Shown here: in pieces, positions 47,340-57,545 of the stretch | Position numbering within the stretch: position 1 is the stretch's first letter | Layout: the number at the start of each line of letters is the position of its first letter | NCBI GenBank assembly: GCA_019914995.1 | Contig: CM034134.1 | Coordinates: 1,940,145 to 2,004,144 of the forward strand | Direction of reading: 5' to 3' | Length of the DNA stretch: 64,000 nt | Origin: Acanthochlamys bracteata | Lineage: Eukaryota; Streptophyta; Magnoliopsida; Pandanales; Velloziaceae | Notes under the pieces: generated by a model | What the model was told of the DNA's origin: nothing | Databases searched by the model: none | What the model saw: the letters and a program-made list of their open reading frames with translations, nothing else | Made by a program: the position numbers and the translations under genes

Positions 47340-50150
47340 TAAAGGATTGTTTGTTGCAGGTAAGAAAAAAAATTTGAGGGATGTTAGTCCATCAACGAAG
47401 ATCATCGTCCATTCTCATATCGACAAAATATGCGCAAATATACGAAGCAAGACTGTCCAACACTCAGGAGCTGAAGATAGGCTGAAAGAGTCATGCTTGG
47501 GACATATTACCTATAGTCTTTCCAAACAAATTCCACAATATTTTAAGGTTCTCCACAACATCTTACTTAGGAGCAAGTTGCATGAAGCATGAAAAGACTT
47601 CATTACGAAATAGGACGAAGGACCTGCAACTGCACTGCCATCGAGTGCCACAAGGTGACTGCGCCACAAATGGCAGAACGCGAGAACAATGCTCTCCTGA
47701 CAGATCACAACAGGAAGGGAACGATCTAGGAGAGATTATTCAGCGGTTCCACTAAGTTGTGCAGGAAAGAACTTTCAGAACTGATAACTTTCACAATGTT
47801 GACGAGTTCGTCAAAGCTTGATATATTTTGTGGAGGTTGGCATCTATAGCGACAATGAGGTAAGTGGTCGCCCTGCGGATTGGAAGGGGATGCAATTGGC
47901 GGATGATTGTGGAGCCTTCAATAACTTTCCCTAGGGTAGCTACAGTTATCAGTTAACAACTGGCTCCTTAACTAGCGCCCTTCGGTTTTGGAAAAGGGGT
48001 GCCAAAAAGAGGAGAAGAGATCCCTCAAAGACTCGATCACATACTTATAAAGGGTCTTTCCTAGGCGTTTTGTGTAAGTAGATCTTAATGCAAAAGGTTA
48101 TTTGCTGCTGTTTGGATCGGTTGTCGTGGAAAACTAAAATGTGCTGCATGGATGATGTAGGATTAGGCATACAAAGTCTTTCTTGAGCTGTATGACACCT
48201 GTGCACGTATCAACAAGGAGTTCCGAGAGGATACACACCCGCTACTGGTGAAGTATAAGTCGGCGAAGGGCTTAACCAGAGTAAGTGGTAACAGAGTTTG
48301 AGATCTATGCACTAAACTCGATAAGGTGATTCTTAAGCATTTGCTCTTCCATACTATTTTTGTACTGTTATTATTCATTGGCGGAAGTTATTATTAGATC
48401 ATTGTGTTAGTAAATCATAGTATTGGCAAGAAGCAATTTTCATGTTCGCCTAGAAGATGCTGAGGTATCTGAGCCTGAGTCACACGAGGGCACGCACTCG
48501 TCAACTCCGGCTTCCGCGCACCCGTCGCCACAAGCTTTCACCTCGCCTCAAGCTTGTACGTGTTTGTGTCCACAGGATTCCTCGTAGCCGTCACCACAAG
48601 CTCCCGGTAAGAGGTCGAAAGATTAACGCGATCGGTGTTTGACCTAAAACCCGAGATCACTGAGTTGAAAGAGACGAATACGGATTTGAAAGCCACTATA
48701 ATGCAATAGTCGACCATCATTGAACTACTGCATGTGTGCATGGAAGACTTACAGAGGGCCACATAAGACCTATAGAGGGCCACGGAAGAGCGCCACAAGG
48801 CCGTGGGACTTCAATTTAAGGAGTTGTCGGATTTGAAGCCACGTTCAAAAAGGTACTTCGGACTTGAAATGCTAATACTGGTAGGGAAAGCACAACGAGT
48901 CCAACAGGGTGGCAGACCACATACAACGGACTTGAAAAAAAATCTTTGTTGCCTTGGATGTGAAGGATGGGACGAAGCGGCCTCCTTAAAGAAAAAGGTC
49001 TAGGCCCATTTACGAGATAGAAACACCGCTTCCACTCAAGAGGGCGTAGAGCACACAACAAGGGAAGTTTATGATCCTGATTGGTTTCCCTCAAAAGCGG
49101 ATAAGGCAAGCTCATGACATGGGTGAGGGTGCAGATAGATAAGGACTAAGAGAAAATCGACCATGGTTATTATAGTGCACACTAGTGGTTCTTCTCCTTT
49201 TTCTCTACACTAGCTTACTGGTTAACAGATGAGGTAATGCTTAATAATTTTTGTTACTTTGCCATCAAACCTTTTGTTTGCTGACTAACTTTGATATCGA
49301 ACTATTTTTGTCTGCGCTGTTTTGTAGCATATGGAAATTTGCGTTATTGGCTGTGCCATAATCTTGCCGCATCGGGAGCCTCCGACTCAAAATATTTGGT
49401 CATCAACTGTTCTTTTATGTAAGTTCTAAAATGTCAAGTGGTTAGTCTTTTGAACGTTAAAATACTAATATATTTTTTAGCAAATTTAATCGATGAGTGG
49501 CGAAGTTATAAGTCGTAGCCACTCTCACAAGAACAAACAACGATTTTAAGATGGTTCTCTGTGGACTGTTCGCGAGGGGTGGACGGAACTAGACCAAGTT
49601 CTCCTTCCGATATTTGTTCGTGAGGCTCAGTGGGTCGCAATTGAGCAGCTCTTGAAGGGCCATGCCATTAGAGTGTACAACTCCTTAGAGAGTTTCAGTC
49701 TTGAAGGAGAGCTCGACTTTCTAACGGAAGATTTTGATCCTATTCTAGAGTTTTTGCGAAACGCTACGCTCAAAAAATGGAGTATGGGACATAGAGCACA
49801 TAAAAGTTGTAAGGTATGGCCTTCCGAGAAGGTTGTAGTATACCAAATTTCTGTTGAAAAATCAGACTTGATCAAGCCTTTTTTCTTCGTCGCAGTGGTG
49901 ATTGTGGAGACTTCGTGCTGACGTATCTAGAGTACTTGGGCGTTGGTAAAAAGTGTCCTATATAACTCAGGACAAGATACACGATCTCCAATTCAGGAAA
50001 GCTATTGAACTATTCTCTCGTGGAAAGCCCACACAAATTTTACCCAACAATAAGCGTCCAAGTAATGCCGTTGATGAGATAGACTAGATCAAGAGGAAGG
50101 ATACACGAGGTACTTTTTACAAACAACGTAAACCAAAAAGACGATGCAAA
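47340..50150 (+). pseudogene. Transposon-type DUF1985 + Ulp1 (C48) protease gene, copy 2
   Basis: DUF1985 is visible at 47400-47990: DRLKESCLGHITYSLSKQIP and VLHNILLRSK, then SLIYFVEVGIYSDNE, LADDCGAFNNFP, a stop, and GSYSYQLTTGSLTSALRFWK. The stop falls where the family has the W of a WG pair (tag for tgg). 48430-48850 is a Ser/Pro-rich then coiled linker (EPESHEGTHSSTPASAHPSP; TELKETNTDLKATI). The C48 domain lies at 49540-50060: REAQWVAIEQLLKG and HAIRVYNSLESF, then SGDCGDFVLTYLEYL after a frameshift, then KIHDLQFRKAIELFSRGK. The catalytic Cys motif GDCG is kept, but the catalytic His position appears to be Gln (AQWV instead of xHWV). It is similar to the gene at 10640-14836 and non-functional. 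Confidence 0.8.
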
Positions 50151-50639
50151 TGCTAACGTTAGCATTTTTTGCACCTATAGAATTTTTTTGTAAAGATATT
50201 CATTTATTTCATTGATGATGTAATTAATTTATAATGTCATTGACCTTTATTGTATTCGGTCTCCACACTGTTTAAAGTGAGGTTGTATGCTGTTCATCCA
50301 GATGTAACTATAGAAATCCGAGTTGCTATTTTCTTATTCTTATTCTTGTAAGCTTTTCCTTGTGCTGTACTGCTGTGCTTTCTAGTGATATCTTGTTGAT
50401 TCTTGTAACAATTTTTTACCTAAATATTGCACCGATACAATAGTTTCCACCTTTGATATCAGGATATGGCTTAAACATTTTACGGTTTGCCTTGAATTCC
50501 GACCTTGGATGACTGAGTTTGAAGTCCATTATCGACATCATATGAGTTTATCGACTTATTATCGACCTCAGAATAGTAAACGATCATTGCAACCTCTTTT
50601 GGGCTTTGGGTGATATTGTGTCTGTATCGACCTTCTATC
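50151..50639. other. Non-coding tail of the Ulp1-type element
   Basis: No gene is visible. 50600-50630 (aacctcttttgggctttggg) resembles 36145-36170. Confidence 0.4.
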
Positions 50640-51015
50640 GACCTTTTGTTGACCTAATTTTAACAAGCTATTCTTTTTTTCTTACTAGCTAACGCTACTA
50701 ACAAATCATAAGAATTAACAACCTGGCTTTGGTGCAACTAACAAATCATAATACTTATAGGAAGATGGTGCATCTCTCGTTGTGCAGCTAACCATACTAG
50801 CACAGCTGCAGGGTCAGATTGAAACAGCTAAAAGAACATCGGGTCAACTTGTGGAGAACGAAGAACTAATAAAAAGCTGAATAGATTGCCACATGAGGTG
50901 GTGGATTTGAAGGCAATGCTTGCGACTCGTCAAGAACGAAAAACTAGTAGAGAGCTGAACAAGTGGAGACATGAGAGGACGGATATGGAGGCTTATGTCC
51001 GTGGATATGAAGGTT
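50640..51015 (+). pseudogene. Repeated module copy 3 (second part only), decayed
   Basis: It matches the second parts of the modules at 5985-7430 and 7999-9120. It shares the ctaacgctactaacaaatca ... aattaaca boundary (50690-50720) and the block gatggtgcatctctcg ... ctaaccatactagcacagc, compare 6538-6580 and 8769-8810. It ends with repeated gctgaac and gacatgaga words. The Ptta-like first part is absent. Confidence 0.45.
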
Positions 51016-52989
51016 AGAAAAAATGATCATACATCTTTTTTCCATTTGTAGTTTTTTTCAAGTAAATAAAGGTCTAAGAAAGACCTACATTTTTTCTATT
51101 CTCACTAATTCAAAGTTTTGATTTGTTGCATTGTGTGAGCATCGTCAATTTACAACATTTTATTAGCAATCAAATATTATTGATACTCCAATCTTGAATT
51201 AAATTGCCGGCAGATGCGCAAAAGTTAGCCGAAAGGAGTAATGTTGAGAATGAAATGCTCTCGGGCCAAAGCAACATCGTCAACCTAACGTTCTGTCCCC
51301 TTTTTTTTACAACTCATTAGATTATAGAAGTTTGGGATGTGTAGAGAAGGTTTTACCAACTTGTTATCACCATTTGGCTTGAAGATACTTGGTGATTACT
51401 TACAAGTGAGAGAACAATGACGTATCTAACTTGTCATTGAAGACGTTAGATGTTGAAGTTTCACAAAACTCGTTGTTGAGTGATATGCACCTAGAGGCAC
51501 CTACTGACCGTCATGTGGCTCTATGCCTCGTAGATGTAATAGCTCCACGCCTCGTAGACACTGAGTGTTTGCTCGAAAGTGTTAGTTATTGCGGTCTTCT
51601 CCTCGTAGACAATAGCGAGATAGAACTGGTCGGTGAAGATGTTGGAAATTGAAATTTCACAAAACTGTAAAACTATTGTTGCGTAATTAGTATTGTGAAT
51701 CAGTTTATTTCTTAGAGGTTTTTCTAAAATTGTCATGTTGTTATTACTCAAAAACATGAATCAAAGCTGTGTCGTCATCATAATATTTGGCATTTTTGTC
51801 ATATCCACTAGTTATCCTATAATAAAACCCTCAGCTAAAGTATATCGACTACGTTATCAACTGACCAACTTCCAAGTGTTACATTATGTCGACCTGTGAC
51901 CGTTTTATGGACACCAAACGTTTGAATATTTTTCACTCGAATTGCTAACGAAAAGGTAATGAAGTCTTCAACTTAAATTCTCGACGTGTTGCTATGCAAG
52001 ATGTTGAATCTAAAATATCAAAGAAATGAAGATTGAAAGTGGAATACTATGATTGGATCGGGAAAATAAAAGGTTGCAAGTGAGCCGAAACGCGCAGCCA
52101 GATCTCCAAGTGTTAGTGGCGTACAGTCTAGTCTATAACATCATTTGTGAGTCACTTTACTGTTGGTAAATATGTACCCTCGATAACATCATTCGTGATC
52201 TCTTTTGGGCGTTAGGTAACCTTATTCTAGCTCCTCTGACTTTTCGCAGCTTTGTCCAACCGTCTATTCTCACACTGGTCGCACTCGTAAAATAGACAAT
52301 TGAATGCTCGTGTTGTTAGCCAAAGTAGTATCTTGTCGTTCGGTTATTTTTCACAAAATTGGTCGAAATGTTAACGAAAAAAATAATGAAGTCGTCCAAC
52401 TGAATTCCGGGCGTGTTGCTATAACAGGTGTCAAATCCAAATATCGAAGAGATGAAGGTCAAAACAAAACACAACAAATTTCTAGAACTAGTGGATAACT
52501 CAATATTTTAGTCGACAACAGGTCATTAACTCCGTATTTGACAAAATTATTAGAAAATGAGGTCGATACTTGTCACAACGCAGAGGCCACAATTAATATA
52601 GAACGAAGAAAGTAGCATGAGCAAATGCATCATTTCTGATCCACGGGTGGAAAAGTACCCTGTGGTAAGGTCTTAGGAAACGAAATATAGCTACATTAAT
52701 GGTGAAGTTGATGAGGGGACGAAACGCACTGGTTCAACAAAAGCATTAGTGGCAGGTAGGTGAAAGGTAGCTATATTTATTAGTTATCTAGTCTTGACTG
52801 TTGGTAATTATGTACCCTAGGTAAGTGTTGTATCTACATTAGAACGTTGCGGGTAGGGTCTCGGAAAATGAAAGGTTGAAAATTAGACGAAATGCATAGC
52901 TAAACATTAATGGTGAGAAGTCGAAAAGGAGGCGAGCGAACAGGTTCAGCCAAAAGTTAGTGTGGCGCACAATTTAGGAGAAGAACGCA
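51016..52989. repeat. Repeat DNA with dispersed gacgaaacgca units
   Basis: Units related to 7835-7900 and 7999-8095 lie at about 52060-52120, 52668-52750 and 52857-52965. Each has a gaaaggttg or gaaatatagct start, a gacgaaacgca-like core and a cattagtggcg-like end. 51016-52050 has no recognised feature; short open frames (51431-51652, 52304-52498) lack domains. Confidence 0.5.
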
Positions 52990-53800
52990 CAAGCTTATAA
53001 ATGTTTGTCTACATATAAGTGGGATTAGGATTGAACGTATTTGACCCGATTATTAAATAGTTTGACTCGGATAAATACGAAATTGACCAACTAATATAAA
53101 TTGCCATCTCTTGAAGGAACAACCTTTTTCCTAGTTTTCCTTACCATATAAAATTTTTTTGGCAACAACAAAGAATTAGTAATAGTAATTTACAAATTAT
53201 TAAATTATATTTTATTTATAATTAATTATTTACTTTCATTCTTTAGTAAAATAGTGCAAGGTAAGAATTATAATTTTATCGAAAATATTACTATATAGGT
53301 ATCTTTAATGATGAATTTGGATTTTGTAGAAAGATTTTTATGATAATTTTGTTAGCTAGTTATAATTATAAAAAACATTTATCGAAAGTATTACTATATA
53401 CTTAGAATTATAAACAAAAAATTTATCGAAAGTATTACCACATATTTTCAAAAAATAAGCATAAGCAAATTTCTTAGAACATGCTAATGATCGATGAAGA
53501 TAATAAGGAATGAACATTTTGACGGACACTCACCATATCTCTTCACCAAGAACATCTTGAAAATTCGTTCCAACTGATTTTATAATTTCACTCAAGCTTG
53601 AAAGTATAGAATTAACATTATTAATTTTAATTATTAAATGGGTCGATTTGTCTTTGACCCGGTTATTAAATAGGTTGGATTAAAGTTAACAATTTTGACC
53701 CCTATTAATTCATAGGTTGGATTAGGGTTGAATGAATTTCACCCGGTTATCAAATGAGTCGATCCAAAACTTACCCAACAACCAAACATTGACACCCCTA
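52990..53800. mobile_element. hAT-like non-autonomous element, copy C
   Basis: The core (aattagtaatagtaatttac, gttagctagttataatta) and right part are collinear with copies A and B. The right terminus cattgacacccctaa is the inverted counterpart of the left terminus of copy B. The left end lacks the outermost bases seen in copy B. Confidence 0.65.
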
Positions 53801-54261
53801 AAATAAAAATAAATACATTCTGCATGATGGAAACATCGTTACTACCTACTTTGAGCATTATTTGTCATGTGAACGAGTATAATTGGGGGCTGCGGAAATG
53901 AAATTGTAAAAAAACACTTGTACGTTGATTTTCATAAATTATATACATAATCTCATGCTCTTTTGTCCCCATATGCTTGATTTCTTTTAGGAATATTGAT
54001 TAAAAAGAACCTTAGTTTTTGTTTTTCTTATGTTTAGTAACTATGTGCAGTCTGAGCATTTTTCTAATAAAACTAGACTTTTCGGTTGAGTTTTTGTGAA
54101 TTGACAATTGGGTTTGAAAGCCAAGACATTGAACTTGGTTCATTTATTTTTTCAGAATTTTCTGGCTGCAATTTGATATATATTCACAGATGAATTTGAC
54201 ACCCATTATAGAACCGAATCATTTGTGCAGTTTCTGGAATAAGTGAAGTTGAAGGCCTAAT
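53801..54261. other. Unassigned spacer up to the truncated copia LTR
   Basis: No coding sequence or repeat match within this window was found. Its right edge is the point at which similarity to the copia LTR begins. Confidence 0.5.
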
Positions 54262-55020
54262 AGTGCTTTTTTTCTTGCAGGTGACTGGTTCTTCCCATTG
54301 AAATATTGATCCATTGATGTCTCTTAGCAGCGGCGAATCATCAAAGGCAGAGATAAAATTTTTCCAGTGGTCAGTCAGCTGCTCCAGGATTTGTTTTAGC
54401 TATTCTAATGCAAGCCTTTCATCAGCATTAAATGCATCGATGAAGGCAATTTGAATCTCCAGTCTGCGACAATTGGTGAGTCCAGCTGAGTTGTCTTCTT
54501 CAAGTTGTCTCCAACTGAGTTGGCTTCTCTTGATTTGCTAAGACTTGCTGGGTTGACTGCTCTAAACGAGGTGGAGTTCAAAATGCTTGGCTTTGCTTAG
54601 TAGCTTTATGCTTAGTGTAATGGGTCTGCTGCTTCCCTTTTCTTCTTGAAATTGAACTTGACTCTTCTTGTGAGTAAGAGTGATACTTGGCTCTACGTAG
54701 ATCTTAAGTAGTGTGATTTGCTTTAGTGGTATATATAACTTCAATATCTTGAAATGGAAGCTTAAGCAGGAACTTTATCAAGCAGAACCTGATCTGTTTT
54801 ATCTGATATAAGAAACGATCTCATATAGTCAGTAGTTGAACAGCTGGTTGTTTGGTGACTGTGTCGACTTTGTTTTTATCCAGCTTGCTTGTTCTTTGCT
54901 TAATGTAGGATAGACCTGTTTCTGCATGATTTGATTTCAACTTGTCAGTCCATCCTAAATCATTAACCATAATTCTTAATGTGTTGTTATCATCAAAATC
55001 AACTTTTAGGAGTTCCAACA
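54262..55020 (-). repeat. 3' LTR of the copia element (truncated)
   Basis: It matches 63424-64000 from tagtgctttttttcttgcag (54261-54280) through gctgggttgactgctc to the end of the window. It continues about 190 bases further and ends at agttccaaca (55020), the terminus also seen in the solo LTR. Roughly 700 bases present in the other LTR are missing at its left edge, where unrelated sequence begins. Confidence 0.88.
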
Positions 55021-55036
55021 ATCTCCCCTTTTTGAT
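55021..55036 (-). other. Polypurine tract of the copia element
   Basis: The minus strand reads atcaaaaaggggagat directly before the LTR start tgttggaactcct, the usual plus-strand priming site layout. Confidence 0.85.
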
Positions 55037-55618
55037 GATGACAAAACAATTAAAAATTACTGATTTATATTCACTATGATAAACATAATAAACTTACTCA
55101 AATATATCAATGCTAAACAAATACTTGCTCTATCCTATGCAAGTTGTAACTTGTTTACCTGTGATATCAAGTATAGCTCCCCCTTAACTTATGCATATTT
55201 TTGTACCTGTTTGTGTATAGCAATTTTTTAGCAACTCCCCTTCAATGTGTGCCTCTCTCTCTGGTCCTATAATATCAATTATTGTGCCCCCTTTGGCCAA
55301 CATAGCGTATGCACACAATAATTTTTTTCTTGCTCCCGCTTCGTCATCTACGCTCATCAAGCCAACTTAGCTTTTTGGAAGGTGAAAAAGCGGTGGAAGC
55401 GGACATTTCTCTTCTCTCCCCCTTTTTGTCATCTCAAAAAGGGAATAAGATGGCAAGACAAGCATAATAGTTACGGTAAACTAAACATCATGGATAATGT
55501 TAATAGGCAAGAAAAGCTAGAATAAGTGAAAGCAACATAAATCCTAACACTAAAAGTCTTGATAGACCATAAGGTTCACATAAGGAAACAGGCAGAATTA
55601 GTTATATATAATGAGCAG

Positions 55619-57260
55619 CTAAACATTTTTGCGACGGGTAGAGGTCCTACACCCAGGAGGCCTTGGGCGTTAGTGTTTGGGTTTAGCAGGAGCTGATTGT
55701 GGGAGTATGATGACATCGTCGCTTGGAGCAGAAGTAGTTTTATGAGCTTTTCATTTAACTCTCCTAGGTTTGGGAGGCAGGATGGAACTATGGGATGGTT
55801 GGGAGGATGCAATTTGGGTAGGAGGAGGAGGTGGAATGATGGAGATTGGTTGAAGAAGTACTATTGGGATGTCCTTTTGAACTGCCTCTTGAGATGTCTT
55901 CTGATCTGCCTCCTGAGTCTGCTCTTGAACATCTTCTAGGAATGGTTCTAGAGTTGCCTCTAGAGTTTGTTCCTTAGCTTCATCTGAATTAGTTGTTTGA
56001 GCTGCTTCTAGGATTTCATCTTGAGGTAGCTCTTGGCTAAGGTTGTCAGCTGCTATTGTCTCTGAGAATAGGAATTAAGCTGGTTCACTGGGCATGGAGT
56101 CAATTGGCTCTTCATCGACTGCTACTAGTAGATTGTCAGTCTCGATAGGGTGAGCTGCAATGTCTGGAGAAGTGAGATATTAGGATCAACGTTATTCATT
56201 CCTGTCTTGGTCTGAGTTGGAGCTGGATGATCTGAAGCTTCTTCTACATTGGTGGCATTCTCCGCTGCACTTTGCTTAGAGACATGATCTCCGGTTGGCA
56301 GATTGCATCTCTCAGCTCACCAAAGGTTGTGCTTAACTGTTGAATCTCCTTGGTTTGTTCAAGGAGTACAGAGTGGATGTTGAGAAGGCATTCCTGTAGA
56401 GGAGCCAGGACTTCTATGAGTGTGGGCAAAAGTGAACAACTCTGAATGTGTGGAGCAAGTTTAGGCTCAATTTCAGTGATCCCTCTAAGAAACCTGGCGT
56501 CTAGTCGGAAGGTTTTGATCACTTCAGAGGATCCCATTGGCACTGTCTCAAGTTGGCAGATCCTACAAATGATGTGTGGGTAGGCAAAATGCTTGCTATC
56601 GGACTTGGACACTTTAATCATGTGTTGTAGCATGACTTCACAGAGGTTGATGTGCAACTTCTTGATCCATCTCCAGACTAGATATGCGTCGTAGATTGAG
56701 ATGACGTTGCGAATGCCGGATCTAGGTAGAAAAATCTTCGAGACAATGTGGCAAAGAGCCTTTGGGAGCAGTGGAAGATGTGCTGTAGAGTCATATTGTT
56801 GTTGTGTGATTACTTCACTATCCAGGACCAGCCGTAGATAATTCAGCTTGGAATCGTTTACAGGTGTCATCTTGCCCCTATAGGGGATGTCCAACATCAT
56901 AGACATTGTCCTTGGCTGAAGGTTAATCTCAATGCCGTTTACCATCGTTCGAATTGATGCATCTCCAGTCTCTTGCAAATTTGCATAGAACATTCGAAAG
57001 CAGTCTTCGTAATACTTCTCGGGCAGGTTGTTGAAGGTTATCCAACCTTGAGCTTCGAATAACTCTTCTACCTCTAAGCCAAAGTAATTAAAATCATCAA
57101 AACTTACAATTGCTAGCGGTAGAATGGGAGTTGACAGCCAACATTTATATTGCTTGAGCTCCTTCTTCCCAAAGAACTTCTCAAGCTCATTGTCGCTATT
57201 TTGAAATTCTTGCACTGAGATTTTGAGCCTTTCTTCGTCATTGTGGAAGGATGAGTCAAC
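55619..57260 (-). pseudogene. Extra ORF between pol and 3' LTR, plant transposon-protein-like
   Basis: The main frame runs from about 57260 to 56244 (323 codons from a GTG at 57213-57215; no in-frame ATG, so the start is uncertain). It reads LEVEELFEAQGWITFNNLPE, CFRMFYANLQETGDAS, MVNGIEINLQPRTMSMMLDI, PYRG. This layout resembles the 'putative plant transposon protein' domain (Pfam Transposase_32 type) found in many plant element ORFs. A frame change continues it at about 56165-55619 with an acidic Glu/Gln-rich tail (EATLEPFLEDVQEQTQ), a Pro-rich stretch and a basic end (KPRRVK). Its place is where Sireviruses and Athila-type elements carry env-like ORFs. I see no signal peptide or membrane segment, so an envelope role is not supported. 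Its function is unknown. Confidence 0.7.
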
Positions 57261-57545
57261 TGAGACTAGCTAGAGATCGGAGGAGAAATAAAGGAGATTG
57301 AGATTTCAGATCTACGGTTTTGAGAAAGGTTTGGATTGGAGGTTTCGGGAAAGAGAAATGAAGGAGATGAAGATTTGTATGTTGAGATGAGTTGGTTTGA
57401 GATATTTTAGTTTCCCGCTGAGTCAGCTGCTAATGTTTTAATTTTATGATGAGTCAGCTGCCTCTCATGTGTAGAAAAGGAAATTCAAACAAGTGCAGCC
57501 AACTGTTAGATGACTGACTGTGTGCTAGTTGTGAGACAAAGTGAG

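Noticed and set aside
55697..55939. 80-codon plus-strand frame with a leucine-rich end
   Set aside because: Antisense to the acidic/proline-rich tail of the copia extra ORF.
56244..57215. Envelope glycoprotein assignment for the copia extra ORF
   Set aside because: Position fits, but there is no signal peptide, no transmembrane segment and no cysteine-rich ectodomain; the residue pattern fits a plant transposon-protein domain better.
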